This document shows positions 1-10,000 of a stretch of DNA of 64,000 nt, one piece after another. Positions within the stretch are counted from its first letter, which is position 1. Every line of letters begins with the position of its first letter. The notes beneath the pieces are model-generated. The model had not been told where the DNA came from. It ran no database searches and saw only the letters and a list, made by a program, of their open reading frames with translations. Source of the stretch: CAMEON01 sp964427175 (GTDB taxonomy: Bacteria; Bacillota; Clostridia; Oscillospirales; CAG-272); the NCBI GenBank assembly GCA_964427175.1, contig CAYRTP010000002.1:1-64000 (forward strand), written 5' to 3'. Both the position numbers and the translations under genes were made by a program.

Positions 1-82
1 TTTGTTAAAAAAGCTTTCGCCGGTTGGAGTTTTTTGAGTTTTACAATCGGCAATAAATCAAGAATGAAAGGAGGGCGCAGAA

Positions 83-1918
83 ATGGCCAGTTCCAATACG
101 AATGACCGCACGAATCAAACCCTTGAGGTCATTGATCCCATATATAAAAAATATGTGAAAAGCGTGATGCGTGCGCTCTCCAGCTCGGATTTTTACGAGT
201 ATTTTATGGAGTCCGTCGCGGGAGCGGATAACGAGATCCAGTTTTCCAATCGCCGCATGGAGAAGCTTGTGGACTCAACGTGGGTCGATAAGATCGAATC
301 CGGATTGGATGCTTTTCAAATTATCATTGCCTCTCCCCGTAATACGATTATGGAGGAGGAGCTGGTGGTCAATGTCGCGAATGCCAAAAAGGGCGGAAGC
401 GAGGTTGTGCGCCATCTGTCTCAGCACGCCGCGCTGGTAGAGGATTTCAACGAGCAGTCCGGTGACGTTCGTCCCAATCGCCTCATGCAAAAGTACCGTG
501 AGGATACTGTCAGCTTGTACGAGAACCGCGTGGCTTTTACCACGCTGGAAATGGCGTATCAGTTCGTCAAGATCCGTTATGATGCTTTGTTCAGCGCCAT
601 GAGCGACGAGTTTGGTGCCAAACTGAGACTACGTTCGGATATGGCCAGCGCCACCGAAACCGTGCATTTGGATTCGTTCATGCACATTCGGGATATTGAC
701 AGCGCGCTGGACACGGATGATAAAAACCGTGAGATATTCGATCGCATTTCCCGTCTGCATCGTGTGCTGTCCACCTATATGAACAGCCCGTTTGCCCAAA
801 AGTTAGGTAAGCAACCCCGCGTCAAGGGCGCGATTACCAAAACCAATGTGCTTAAGAAAAACCCCAACTACAAAAAAGTCGTGGAGGTTTTTGAATTCCT
901 GCGAAGTTATACTGACATTGGTTATACCATCAAGATCATTGAGCAGAACCCCGAAATAGACGAAGTCTTTGAGCGGGATATCTACCACAATATGCTGTTT
1001 CAGTATTTGGTTCTGAAGGGCCATTTGGAACGGGATAAAGACCGCCTTCTGCCGACTCCCGCAAAGCAGAAAAAACGCACGTTGAAGCCTAAGTTCATAA
1101 AGCAGATCATCGAAGAATTGACTGAGGACTACGACCTGCCCGACGTTGAGATCCGTAAGGTTCTGATCGAGGAGCTGACTAAAGAACAACTCATGCAAGA
1201 GGAGGCCGAGGAGCGTCGCCGCTTGGTTGAGGAGCAGGAACAGCGCAAGAAAGAGGAGGAAGAACGTCTCCGTTTGGAAAAGGAAGCCGAAGAGGCACGT
1301 CTGCTCCACGAAAAGGAAGTGGAGGAAGAACGGATCCGTCAGGAAAAAGCGGCCGAGGAGCAGAGATTGCTCTACGAGCGCATGGAGCGTGAGCAGGAGG
1401 ATCGCCGACGCAGCAAGCTGTTGCGGGATGAGGTCGAATACTTCCGTCAGCACCTGGAGGAACAGCTGCAGGCACGTCAAAATCAAGCAGCCGAACTCGC
1501 GGAAGCCAAGCAGGATTTTGCCGATGCGGTTGAAGTCATGGAAGAGACCGAACGGTTGAAACGCGAAGAGGCTCAACGAGAAAGACAGCGTAAACGAGAA
1601 GAAAGAGAACGGAAAAAATACGAAGAATACTTGGCCGCCCAAAAGGCTCTCCGCGAGGAGGAGGAGCGTCAGGAGCGTCTCCGCCTGGAGCGAGAGGCAG
1701 AGGAGGAGCGGCTCCGCGTCGAGCAGTATGAGCGAGATATGGCTGCCGTCGCGCCCTATACGCAGCTGTTGAGCGATTTCCGAACGGGTGTGGATCAGCG
1801 GCTCAAGCTGCGCGCCGCCGCTATTGAAAAACAGAAAATCGAGAGAGAAGCTCTTGAGGAAGATCGTAGATTGCGCCAACAGCAAACGGCGCAAGCAAGG
1901 AAGACACCAACGAAATAA
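83..1918 (+). CDS. Cytoplasmic coiled-coil protein heading the SipW surface-protein cluster
   Basis: A 611-residue protein with no signal peptide or membrane helix, so probably cytoplasmic. Residues 1-370 look globular and contain an 'ENR' followed by a long helix (about 147-170) and an 'NPNYKKV' motif (about 264), faintly reminiscent of DUF2357 proteins; that link is inference. Residues about 370-610 are an almost unbroken Glu/Arg/Lys-rich coiled coil with many heptads. Start ATG has a strong Shine-Dalgarno site (GAAAGGAGG, about 68-76). The next gene starts 15 bases after the stop, so it is probably co-transcribed with the exported proteins. It could be an internal scaffold or tether for the secretion or assembly of those proteins. 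Function not recognised; confident it is a real gene. Confidence 0.85.
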   Translation: MASSNTNDRTNQTLEVIDPIYKKYVKSVMRALSSSDFYEYFMESVAGADNEIQFSNRRMEKLVDSTWVDKIESGLDAFQIIIASPRNTIMEEELVVNVANAKKGGSEVVRHLSQHAALVEDFNEQSGDVRPNRLMQKYREDTVSLYENRVAFTTLEMAYQFVKIRYDALFSAMSDEFGAKLRLRSDMASATETVHLDSFMHIRDIDSALDTDDKNREIFDRISRLHRVLSTYMNSPFAQKLGKQPRVKGAITKTNVLKKNPNYKKVVEVFEFLRSYTDIGYTIKIIEQNPEIDEVFERDIYHNMLFQYLVLKGHLERDKDRLLPTPAKQKKRTLKPKFIKQIIEELTEDYDLPDVEIRKVLIEELTKEQLMQEEAEERRRLVEEQEQRKKEEEERLRLEKEAEEARLLHEKEVEEERIRQEKAAEEQRLLYERMEREQEDRRRSKLLRDEVEYFRQHLEEQLQARQNQAAELAEAKQDFADAVEVMEETERLKREEAQRERQRKREERERKKYEEYLAAQKALREEEERQERLRLEREAEEERLRVEQYERDMAAVAPYTQLLSDFRTGVDQRLKLRAAAIEKQKIEREALEEDRRLRQQQTAQARKTPTK

Positions 1919-1933
1919 TAGGAGTGCAATTTT

Positions 1934-3274
1934 ATGAATAAACTGGTCCGTAAAGTTGTGGTGGCGATTATGGCGTTGGTGATGACCATTGCCATGGTCG
2001 TGACAGTATCTTACGCGTGGTTTACGCTGTCGGATTCTCCCGCGGTGGACGGTATTCAAATTACCATAGGCGGAGGGAATACCATCTTAATTGCGCCCGA
2101 CGTGGCATCTACTGTGGGAGGGACAACCTATCACTATCCCGGCTATTTTCAAAGCAGTATGATATTCTCGCAGTACGAGCAATACGATTATCTGCAGGAT
2201 GCCGCCGGCCTCTCGCCTGTTTCTACGGCGGACGGTGTTCATTGGTATTTGCCGACATATTATGACTACAACGATATAGAGGTTGTCAACGGTGAGACGG
2301 TGGTCGGCGCGCTGAAGCCGATCTACGAGTTCCGCTGTGATGCCGATTTGACGCACGCCAACCTGGAGGCAACCCAACACGACACCGCCCAGGAAGGATG
2401 CTACGTGTATTTGGATTTCTGGGTGGTATCTCCGGGAGGCGATTATACGCTTCGCGTCTCCAAAGGCGATTCGGGGAGCGGAAGCGGCAGTTATCTGCTT
2501 GAGACTCCGACACCCACCGTGCGGGGCAACGGTGAGTACGAGCTGACCGAAGCAGACGGTTACGCCGCCGCAACCGCTCGTGTGGGATTCCTCGTTTGCC
2601 AGGATCGCATCGTGGACGAGACCAACTTGCAGTTGTATCAGTCCAGCCCGTACTATAACGCCCTGTATCCGGAGTTGAAGGGAATGTATCAGCAACCCGG
2701 TGAGGATCCGGTTTACACCAGCGGCTATCGCTTTACCGTATATGAGCCCAACGCGGATCTTCACCCGAATGGCACGCAGGGAACGTATATGCAGACGTTT
2801 CCCGTCGGCTATGAGGGCGGGCGAATCGTATATGCGGATATGCGGGATAAGTTGACCGTTCAGCTTTCCAACAAATGGATCTCGCAGGATCACGCGGCGG
2901 GCATTTCCATTTGGGAGGCGTTCGATGTGTGGTGCGCTATGAAAAAAGCGGAAGGAGAGCACGTGAATCCCGCAACGATCCGCCAGGAATTTTATAGGAA
3001 ATACCTTCAGAATCAGTACGCGCCATACGTGGATCAGGGACGTTTTGTTTCACTTACCCAAGACCTGTATCGAAACGGAAATGCTTCGGTGAACGTGGGG
3101 AACGTCGTTCAGGCTAACGCCACGACGGATACCTATATCGTACGGTTGGAAAAGAACATTCCCCAGCGGATCCGGATGTTTATCTGGCTGGAAGGCCAGG
3201 ACCCGGATTGTAACAATCAGAGCCAAGGCGCGGAAATTGCTTTGGGACTGGAATTGGCGGGAGGCCACGAATGA
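1934..3274 (+). CDS. Exported surface protein with SipW-type signal segment (446 aa)
   Basis: The N-terminus has a basic start, a hydrophobic stretch at residues about 7-26, then 'SYAWFTLSD'. An Ala-aromatic-Phe-Thr/Ser sequence straight after the hydrophobic core is what SipW-processed proteins (TasA, camelysin) show, and the cluster's own SipW-like peptidase is the next gene. The remaining ~415 residues are rich in Tyr, Gly and Thr and predicted beta-type, with no C-terminal anchor or sortase motif. I do not recognise the mature domain; a TasA-like structural subunit is inferred from the signal segment and neighbours. Shine-Dalgarno GGAG sits about 12 bases before the ATG. Confidence 0.8.
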   Translation: MNKLVRKVVVAIMALVMTIAMVVTVSYAWFTLSDSPAVDGIQITIGGGNTILIAPDVASTVGGTTYHYPGYFQSSMIFSQYEQYDYLQDAAGLSPVSTADGVHWYLPTYYDYNDIEVVNGETVVGALKPIYEFRCDADLTHANLEATQHDTAQEGCYVYLDFWVVSPGGDYTLRVSKGDSGSGSGSYLLETPTPTVRGNGEYELTEADGYAAATARVGFLVCQDRIVDETNLQLYQSSPYYNALYPELKGMYQQPGEDPVYTSGYRFTVYEPNADLHPNGTQGTYMQTFPVGYEGGRIVYADMRDKLTVQLSNKWISQDHAAGISIWEAFDVWCAMKKAEGEHVNPATIRQEFYRKYLQNQYAPYVDQGRFVSLTQDLYRNGNASVNVGNVVQANATTDTYIVRLEKNIPQRIRMFIWLEGQDPDCNNQSQGAEIALGLELAGGHE

Positions 3275-3283
3275 CCGTCAAGT

Positions 3284-3345
3284 GCTTACCGCGGACTAAT
3301 GGTAAGCAATGCATTCTCCCATATTGAGGGAGGTCAATATTCAAT
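3284..3345 (+). promoter_or_regulatory. Hairpins in the leader of the SipW gene, ribosome site in a loop
   Basis: A TGCTTACC/GGTAAGCA hairpin lies at about 3284-3311. It is followed by ATATTGA (3321-3327), GGGAGG (3328-3333) and TCAATAT (3334-3340), which places the Shine-Dalgarno GGGAGG in a six-base loop on a perfect 7-bp stem. CTCCC at 3316-3320 can instead pair with GGGAG and hide the site, so the two folds exclude each other. This could tune SipW production within the cluster. It is a paper observation, not a demonstrated switch. Confidence 0.35.
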
Positions 3346-4194
3346 ATGACAAAAAAACAACGAATGGATAGAAAAAGCGCGATGAAGGTAGTGTCCGGTC
3401 TTGTGACCGTACTGCTGATCTGCTCGCTTTTGCTGTGCTTTACCGTTGTGGTTCAGGTATTGAGCCAAGGCTACGCATCTTTTGGGGGGTATAGCTTTTT
3501 TCGCGTAGTGACGGGAAGCATGGAGCCCACGATCCCGCTTGGCTCCTTGATGGTGTCACATACTGTGGATATCAACACCCTTGAGGTGGGGGATATCATC
3601 TGTTTTCGGTCGATATCTCCCGATATGGCGGGACGGTGCATCACCCACCGTGTGGTTGGAATTACGGAATTGCCGAATGGCGAGATTTGTTTGCAAACCA
3701 AAGGTGATTACAACGTAGTGGCGGACGCTCACTACGTGACGGAGGATAACCTCATCGGAAAAGTTCTGTGGTGGACGTCCGGAAGTAATTTCTTCTCAGA
3801 CTTGCTTGCGTTCTTTTCCACAAAAATCAGTTTTTTGACCTGCGTCGCTTTTCCTGCCTTGGTGATTTCGGGAATTCTCTTACGTAACAGCGTGCGCACG
3901 ATCCGAAAGGAGCTTGCGGAGGCTAGACGGGAATTGTCCGGAATTCAATCGAAGGAGGAGAGTACGGATGTGTCCCATCATGAAGGCGGCATAACAGATG
4001 GCACCGAGTCGGCTCTATCGAGCGTGACACAGCCTCAGGATCCCGAAAAAGGAGCGAAATCTGTTGGGCCGCCGGACAACAAGACGGCAGAAACCAATAT
4101 CAACGCGGACGAGTATCATGAGATGTGCGCGAAGATTCGCGCAGAACTGTTTGAGGAGTTTAAACAAGGGTATGATCGAGAACAATCAAAATAA
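3346..4194 (+). CDS. sipW: Signal peptidase I, SipW/archaeal-ER type, with long cytoplasmic tail
   Basis: A 282-residue membrane serine protease that should remove signal segments from the exported proteins of this cluster. A membrane helix lies at about 15-40, then the 'GSMEPT' box with the nucleophile Ser58. 'CITHRV' gives His101, and 'GDYN' gives a conserved Asp121. His in place of the usual catalytic Lys marks the ER/SipW class rather than the housekeeping class. A second helix lies at about 160-180. After it comes an unusual ~100-residue charged tail ending in a helical segment, which would be cytoplasmic and might dock the coiled-coil protein encoded upstream (inference). The next gene starts inside its 3' end. 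Confidence 0.9.
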   Translation: MTKKQRMDRKSAMKVVSGLVTVLLICSLLLCFTVVVQVLSQGYASFGGYSFFRVVTGSMEPTIPLGSLMVSHTVDINTLEVGDIICFRSISPDMAGRCITHRVVGITELPNGEICLQTKGDYNVVADAHYVTEDNLIGKVLWWTSGSNFFSDLLAFFSTKISFLTCVAFPALVISGILLRNSVRTIRKELAEARRELSGIQSKEESTDVSHHEGGITDGTESALSSVTQPQDPEKGAKSVGPPDNKTAETNINADEYHEMCAKIRAELFEEFKQGYDREQSK

Positions 4195-6394
4195 TAGACA
4201 TTCTTGGCGCACCCGTTTGAGCCGCTCGGGCGTGTTGAGGATCTTGAAACGCAACGTGGTCTTGCAGGCATCGTTGATGGTCGTGACGCTTTTGCTCACG
4301 GTCCTGCTGGTTTTTTCCCTGGCAGCGGCTTGGTATACCAACGTCGTTCGAACGGGAGGTCTTTCTTTTAAAGCCGAAGTTTGGAGCTTTGACGGTACGA
4401 TTGAGTTGTTGAACGACTCGCAAGTGACTGCCGCGCCCGGCGATGAAGGTGTGGTTTCTTTGCGAATCACCAACAACGGCAATCATTTGATTTCCGCCAG
4501 CGCGACGGTGAACAAGAATACGATGACGGATGCCATGCAAAAGAGATTTTACTTTTACGTGGATACCTCCATGACCCGAAACGGTGAGACGATCGATCAG
4601 GTATACATCTCACAGAATAGTAGCTATACCTATACACTGATGCCCGGAGCCACGCTTGAACTGACCGAAACCGTCTCAAACGGTCCGCAGATCAAGTGGA
4701 TGTGGGTGTATGACGTGTTGGGCTACTACGTTTGGGGACGGCAAAACGGCGAGACGGTCACACCGCTGGATTATATCCGTCCCATCGAGTACAACTACGA
4801 CCCCTCGCTGACAACGTTTGACTCAAACGGCAATCCCCTCTGCTTGGATGGTCAGACCTTGGCCCGAGATTTCGTTTTGAATTTGACGAGTCGTGACGGA
4901 TATGAAGGCGTGGTTGATATAGATACCCAACCAGCCGTCGGTGGGTATTACCCCGTTTCGATTGATCCAAACGGTTACGGCGTTTGGTTGCATCTTTGCA
5001 CGAAAAGTGAGATTGAGGCCAATATGGCTATGGATACCAACCTGGGAACTACTGTTGCCCAGTGTACGGCCATTGTGTCCGTTACCGGTCAGAACAGCCG
5101 TGAGAGTATCCGTTCCGTGAGTACGGCGGCGGAACTCTTGGCTGTTTTAGCTGACCCGACGGCGAGCACCATCCAATTGTCGAATGATATGGCTGTGCCT
5201 CAGACCATTTGTATTTCCGAAGGGTTTAAGATACTGGATTTGAATGGGCACAAGCTGTCTGTCAGCAGCGGTGCGGAAAATGTTTTGGCCGTATCGAATA
5301 ACGCGAATTTGATCATTGAGAACGGTACCCTGCGCGGCGGTCGCGGAAATACCGGCCGCTATGCCGCCGTATCAGTGAGCGGGGCGCATTTGAACATGAC
5401 AAATGTGAACATTCTGGACGCACGGACGGGTGTTCGGATTGAGGAATCCGAGAATGGCTCGACGGCAGTGCTTGATGGTTGTACCATAATTGCGGATCAA
5501 ATTGGCGTGTGGCTTTATGATAACGCAACGGCTGAAGCTGACACGAGAACACGGGTTGTGATCCAAAATTCTACGATCTGCGGAGACAATTACGCGGGTA
5601 TTATTGGCAGCGGTAATTACGCTTCCACGGATATGGTGCTGTCAAATACCATCGTGACGGGTCTCTACGCGGCTGTTTATCATCCCCAGGCAGACAGTAC
5701 GCTGACTATTCAAAATAATTGTACCTTGACAGGCGGAACCGCGTTGGTTATTAAGGGCGGTGTCGTAACTGTGAGTGATTCCACTATTGCGGGCAATTAT
5801 GAAGATGTGCAAGAGCCTGCGTATTCCGGCAGCGGATGGTCTGACACGGGTAATGGTATCTACTTGGACTACTCCTATGTAGCTAACAACCCGGGGTGGG
5901 GCACTATGTCAGTGAAGGTTACAAATTGTACCGTGAGCGGTGATTATGCATATGCGGTACAAGCATTCCCGGAGCAAGGGTATGATTTACCCACGAACGA
6001 GAACAGTACGTATATTGACTTTATATTGGGTGAGGAACCTCAAGAGACAGAGGCAGGGACAGAGACTGAGCCTGTGACCGAGCCGAAGGCAGAACCTGTG
6101 GAAGAACCTGAAATCGAGACTGAGCCCGAAACCAAGGCTGAGACTGAGTCCGAAACCGAGCCCGAAACTCAGCTCGAGACTCAGCCTGAAACTCAGCCTG
6201 AAACTCAGCCCGAAACTCAGCCCGAAAACGAGCCTGAGACCGAACCCGAAACTCAGCCCGAGACCGAGCCTGAGACCGAGCCCGAAACTCAGCCCGAAAA
6301 CGAGCCTGAGACAGCCCCTTCTGAAGGACCTACGGAAGAAATAACCGAGGAAATTTCGGAAAAAACGTCCGAAGAACCTTCTATAGCAGAATAA
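4172..6394 (+). CDS. Exported beta-helix protein with Pro/Glu/Thr-rich C-terminal stalk (741 aa)
   Basis: Start taken at ATG 4172, which overlaps the end of the signal peptidase gene by 23 bases; a longer frame from 4064 lies wholly inside that gene and has no ribosome site. A hydrophobic segment at residues about 32-57 ends in 'SLAAAWYTN', a SipW-type motif. Residues about 60-300 look like a TasA-type beta sandwich. Residues about 310-590 show repeated short strands with Asn/Gly turns ('LDLNGHKLSV', 'LIIENGTLRGG'), typical of right-handed beta-helix proteins. From about 625 the chain is a tandem PETQ/PETE-type stalk. No LPxTG motif or C-terminal helix is present, so any attachment must be through the uncleaved N-terminus or partners. 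Confidence 0.8.
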   Translation: MIENNQNNRHSWRTRLSRSGVLRILKRNVVLQASLMVVTLLLTVLLVFSLAAAWYTNVVRTGGLSFKAEVWSFDGTIELLNDSQVTAAPGDEGVVSLRITNNGNHLISASATVNKNTMTDAMQKRFYFYVDTSMTRNGETIDQVYISQNSSYTYTLMPGATLELTETVSNGPQIKWMWVYDVLGYYVWGRQNGETVTPLDYIRPIEYNYDPSLTTFDSNGNPLCLDGQTLARDFVLNLTSRDGYEGVVDIDTQPAVGGYYPVSIDPNGYGVWLHLCTKSEIEANMAMDTNLGTTVAQCTAIVSVTGQNSRESIRSVSTAAELLAVLADPTASTIQLSNDMAVPQTICISEGFKILDLNGHKLSVSSGAENVLAVSNNANLIIENGTLRGGRGNTGRYAAVSVSGAHLNMTNVNILDARTGVRIEESENGSTAVLDGCTIIADQIGVWLYDNATAEADTRTRVVIQNSTICGDNYAGIIGSGNYASTDMVLSNTIVTGLYAAVYHPQADSTLTIQNNCTLTGGTALVIKGGVVTVSDSTIAGNYEDVQEPAYSGSGWSDTGNGIYLDYSYVANNPGWGTMSVKVTNCTVSGDYAYAVQAFPEQGYDLPTNENSTYIDFILGEEPQETEAGTETEPVTEPKAEPVEEPEIETEPETKAETESETEPETQLETQPETQPETQPETQPENEPETEPETQPETEPETEPETQPENEPETAPSEGPTEEITEEISEKTSEEPSIAE
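6040..6320 (+). repeat. 12-base tandem repeats coding a PETQ/PETE/PENE stalk
   Basis: Inside the 3' end of the beta-helix gene, about twenty imperfect copies of a 12-base unit encode four-residue steps of Pro-Glu-Thr/Asn-Gln/Glu. The period is a multiple of three, so slippage would change stalk length without breaking the frame. Such stalks commonly lift adhesive domains away from the wall. Confidence 0.8.
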
Positions 6395-6447
6395 GGAAAC
6401 GTCTATGCCTCTTTTGCGGCTTGGCGTGGACTGTAAAAATATTAAGA

Positions 6448-6479
6448 CGAGCGGATAAATGACCCAGATTATCCGCTCG
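6448..6479 (+). promoter_or_regulatory. Perfect 11-bp stem-loop between two surface-protein genes
   Basis: CGAGCGGATAA pairs with TTATCCGCTCG around a ten-base loop, followed by no T-run. It lies 29 bases before the start codon of the 180-residue protein. A transcript-processing or stability element seems likelier than a terminator. Confidence 0.5.
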
Positions 6480-6507
6480 CCGTCGCACACAAGAAAGGAG
6501 GTCCCTT

Positions 6508-7050
6508 ATGAAACTGCATTCCGAGCCTGAAAAGCGTGGCCGCGCGCGGTCGATTGGGGGACGATTGATCCTTTTGGCGGGAATTGTATGCGTGACGTTT
6601 CTATGTCTTTTGTCGGGGCCGATTTACGCGCGGTATATGACAACGAGGACTTTCTCCGTGGGTTTCTGGCTTGTGTCTAAACCCTCGGTAACGGTAATCG
6701 AAACTACCGAAGCACCGGCTGAGGGAGGAACGATTGCACGACGATTTGAGGTTTGCGGTGCTGCTACTACGACCGACTCGGCATTTCGCTTTCGACTGTA
6801 CGGGTATGGACAAGAAGAACAAGCACTCCAGCTTATGATAAATAGACGGATATACACATTCGAAGCTCGAGCTTTGAATTCGTCCACCGGTCCCGCAACT
6901 CAATTGGGAGCCAAGTGGGTGTATGTTGTGACCAATTCATCCGGAGAAGAAATTTTGTTTGATATAGACGCTGAGATGTTTGTGATAGTCGTAATGGCGG
7001 ATACAGATATCTCCCAATTAACGGTTTGCGCGGAGGCAGTACGGATATGA
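6508..7050 (+). CDS. Small TasA/camelysin-like exported protein (180 aa)
   Basis: A basic N-terminus (residues 1-20) and hydrophobic core (about 21-43) are followed by 'IYARYMTTRTFSVGFW', consistent with SipW-type processing. The mature part (~135 residues) has alternating strands and would fit one beta-sandwich domain, about the size of a camelysin/TasA-type subunit. No anchor. The Shine-Dalgarno AAAGGAGG is strong. As the smallest substrate in the cluster it might be a minor or capping subunit, like TapA beside TasA; this is inference from size and context. No direct family match was recognised. Confidence 0.75.
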   Translation: MKLHSEPEKRGRARSIGGRLILLAGIVCVTFLCLLSGPIYARYMTTRTFSVGFWLVSKPSVTVIETTEAPAEGGTIARRFEVCGAATTTDSAFRFRLYGYGQEEQALQLMINRRIYTFEARALNSSTGPATQLGAKWVYVVTNSSGEEILFDIDAEMFVIVVMADTDISQLTVCAEAVRI

Positions 7051-7092
7051 TCAGACGCAACAACAATCTGAAAAAAGAGGAGGTAGCCGCTC

Positions 7093-10000
7093 GTGAATGA
7101 CACGAAACAACGAATTGCAGAATATACGCAGCTATTGCCGCGACTGAAAGAGCGGATTATTGCCGTGGCTCTTTTGCTGGTGATCTCGCTGTCTATGGTG
7201 ACCACGACTACGTTGGCGTGGGTTGTTCTTTCGCGCAATCCTGAGGTGGCAGGAGTGACCACAACGGTTGCTTCCAACGGTAACCTGGAGATCGCCTTAG
7301 TGGCTCCCGACGGATCTGCTCCCGGTGCTTCCCGAGTCGGTGACTCTTTTGCCACCTCGGGACAATCCATTACGGCGGCGAACCTGACTTGGGGTAATAT
7401 GATCAACCTGAACGATCCCTCGTATGGCTTGGATAATTTGGTCCTGCGCCCTGCACAGCTCAATAAGGCATCGTTGCTGATCAGCCCCCTGTACGGTGCG
7501 GAGTATGGCGAGGACGGTCGAATCACTCAGTTGAACAGTAACTTCGCCTATACCATGTGGGTGCCTCCTGATGAAGATACGCCCGGGTATTTTGGTGTGA
7601 CGACACAGTACGGTGTACGCGCCATTTCTTCGACTAAGATGGATGTGCCGGGTGGTCAGGAAGCCTACTATAATTTCATGAAAAAGGTCGAGGGTGAGAA
7701 CTTGGCCGCAGCGAATGCCTATACTGCGTTGGGAAACAATGACAAATATATGCCTTCGTTAGCTACTATGATGGGTTTGTATATGACGGCCCGTATGAAT
7801 CCCTCCGATGCAACCCTGAGCAATCCCACCTGCGAGATTGCGGATATCGAGAATCTCCGGGATATGTACGCCGCTTTTTTGCAAGCCATGGATTTGGAAG
7901 CTACCGCTATGGCCGACCTTCTGAACTTTCAGATGTTTATTCATTACGGAGCCGGTGAATATACGCCGTTGACAGGAGAGGATATTTTGGCCCTAACTCA
8001 GGATAAATTGAACGCTTTGGGAACTCAGAAGGAGAAAAACTGGACCCCCGTGCTTACCAGATGGAAAGAATTCGTAGATGACTACAATACCATCCAGTCC
8101 GATTGGGTCAAACTTTCTGCGTTGGTCGAAAGCGGTACCAGCCTGAAATGGAAAGACAGCGGTATGAATGATATCGTCAACAATTTGGTGGACGTTGGCA
8201 AGTGTACCATCGGCGCGGATAATACGCCTATCAGCAGTATCGGCGCGTCGAATGCCGTGGGCTATCTGAGCGGTACCCAGGAGGCTCGAATTACCAATGG
8301 AATCCTGTACCGCTTTGAGGAAAGAACGGGCGGTTACATCGAAGTTAAGAATCTTGGAATCAGTGCTACGGTCAAGCGGAGTGGTATTACTGTTCCCGCT
8401 ACGGTTAGGGCAAATATTCAGACTACCGCGCCCAGAGATAATAAGTTGTTTGAAAACGATTGGAAAGCGGCGCAGGCGATGTATTCAAGCGATAGCCTGG
8501 TGGGAGCGGTTGCCGTCGCCCAGGATACCTTCGGTCTGGCAGTCGACTTCTGGGTTCGCACCAACGCCACCGCCCACTACCTGGTGCTGGAAGGCAACGT
8601 TTTGACGGAACCGAGAGAGGAGCGCGCTACAGGCAAGGATCCCTCGGGTAATATTGTGGAGCTGTACACGCTGACCCGTCCCGAAACCGAGGTGACCTAT
8701 GAGCTGTATTTGATCGAAACGGAATCCGAATCAACGGCCTCGGACGGAAAACCTAAGACGATTCAGCACTGGTACAATACAGCTAACGGCGAGGAGGTCT
8801 ACGTAGGCGAAGACGAAACGCCCACGAAAACTGACAAAACGTACACCGTAGGAGAAAACACGTATGATGTGTACACGCTGAAACGTACCAACCCCGCGAC
8901 CTCGTATGATTTGTATCAGATCAAGGACAGTGAGGAAAAAATAACCTGGTACAACGCCGAAACGCACAGCGTGTTCACGCTGGAGGAGGGGGAGAAACCC
9001 GCGGCTAAGATGATAACCGTTGAGTACGTCATTGGCTACGAGGGAGAGAACCGCGTTTGGAACAGAGACGACAGCGCAAACCAGACCCTGACGATCAACA
9101 GCACGACCCAGGGTAGCGGCAGCTGTTACGTTTTCTACGCCGATACCCCCGAGGACCAGGCCCGAAGCATGGAGTTGCTGAAAGCCATGAAGGTTGCGTT
9201 CGTAGACGAGGACGGCAAGCTGATGGCTTCGGCCTACATGGATACCGAGCATTTCTACGCGGATAACGGTAAGGTGATCGTTCCGCTGGTGCTCAACAGC
9301 GGTGACAGTCTGCTCGTCGGAGAAACTACGGCAGGTGAATCCGTGTACGGTATCACGGCGCTGGAAAAGAACGTGGCAACCCGCGTGACCGCCATCGTTT
9401 ACCTGGACGGTACCCAGCTGACCAACGATCAGGTCCTGGCGGCTGCTGATATTCAGGGCCAGCTCAATATCCAGTTCGGCGCGTACACCGACGATCTGGA
9501 CAACGCCGACAACGAGGAGCTCCAGAACAAGGAACTGAACGTGTCGGCTACGGTCAGCCAAACGGAATTTGACTATGATACCGCCACCGATCCCATGACC
9601 ACCACGGTCACGGTCCGTGTGGACGGCGATCAGCCGAAAAACGTGACGGCGTTCTTCATTCGGGCCATCAACTCGACCCAGGGCTCCCGTGAGAAGGAAA
9701 TCACATTCACGTCAACAGGCAACGGAGACTGGACCGCGGATTACACCTTTGAGGTCCCGGGTACGTATATCATCCGCAGTGTCTTTTTGGACGGCGTGGA
9801 GTATGACCTCAAGTCACGGCCCGCGGTCACGGTCAAGGGCTTCACGGTAGAATCCCTGTCCTGTGCCCAGGCGGATAACAACCACATCACGGTTATGACG
9901 GCCGGCGGTTCCCACACCGTAGATCTGAGCCTGAAATTCGCCTCGAATGATCCCGAAAAGATGCCCAAGGAGGTGCAGGGACGCTTCCTGCGGGACGAAG

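Noticed and set aside
803..2059. Leu/Phe-rich frame on the minus strand that looks like a membrane protein
   Set aside because: It is the complement of the Glu/Lys/Arg coiled coil; Glu and Lys codons read backwards give Leu and Phe.
3900..4194. LPxTG or sortase-type anchoring of the SipW-cluster proteins
   Set aside because: None of the four exported proteins has an LPxTG-like motif or a C-terminal hydrophobic segment, and no sortase gene is in the window.
6040..6320. Possible CRISPR or VNTR outside a gene
   Set aside because: Twelve-base units are in frame within a surface-protein gene and code a PETQ stalk.
5987..6490. Gly/Leu/Ser/Phe periodic frame on the minus strand
   Set aside because: Antisense of the PETQ repeat tract.
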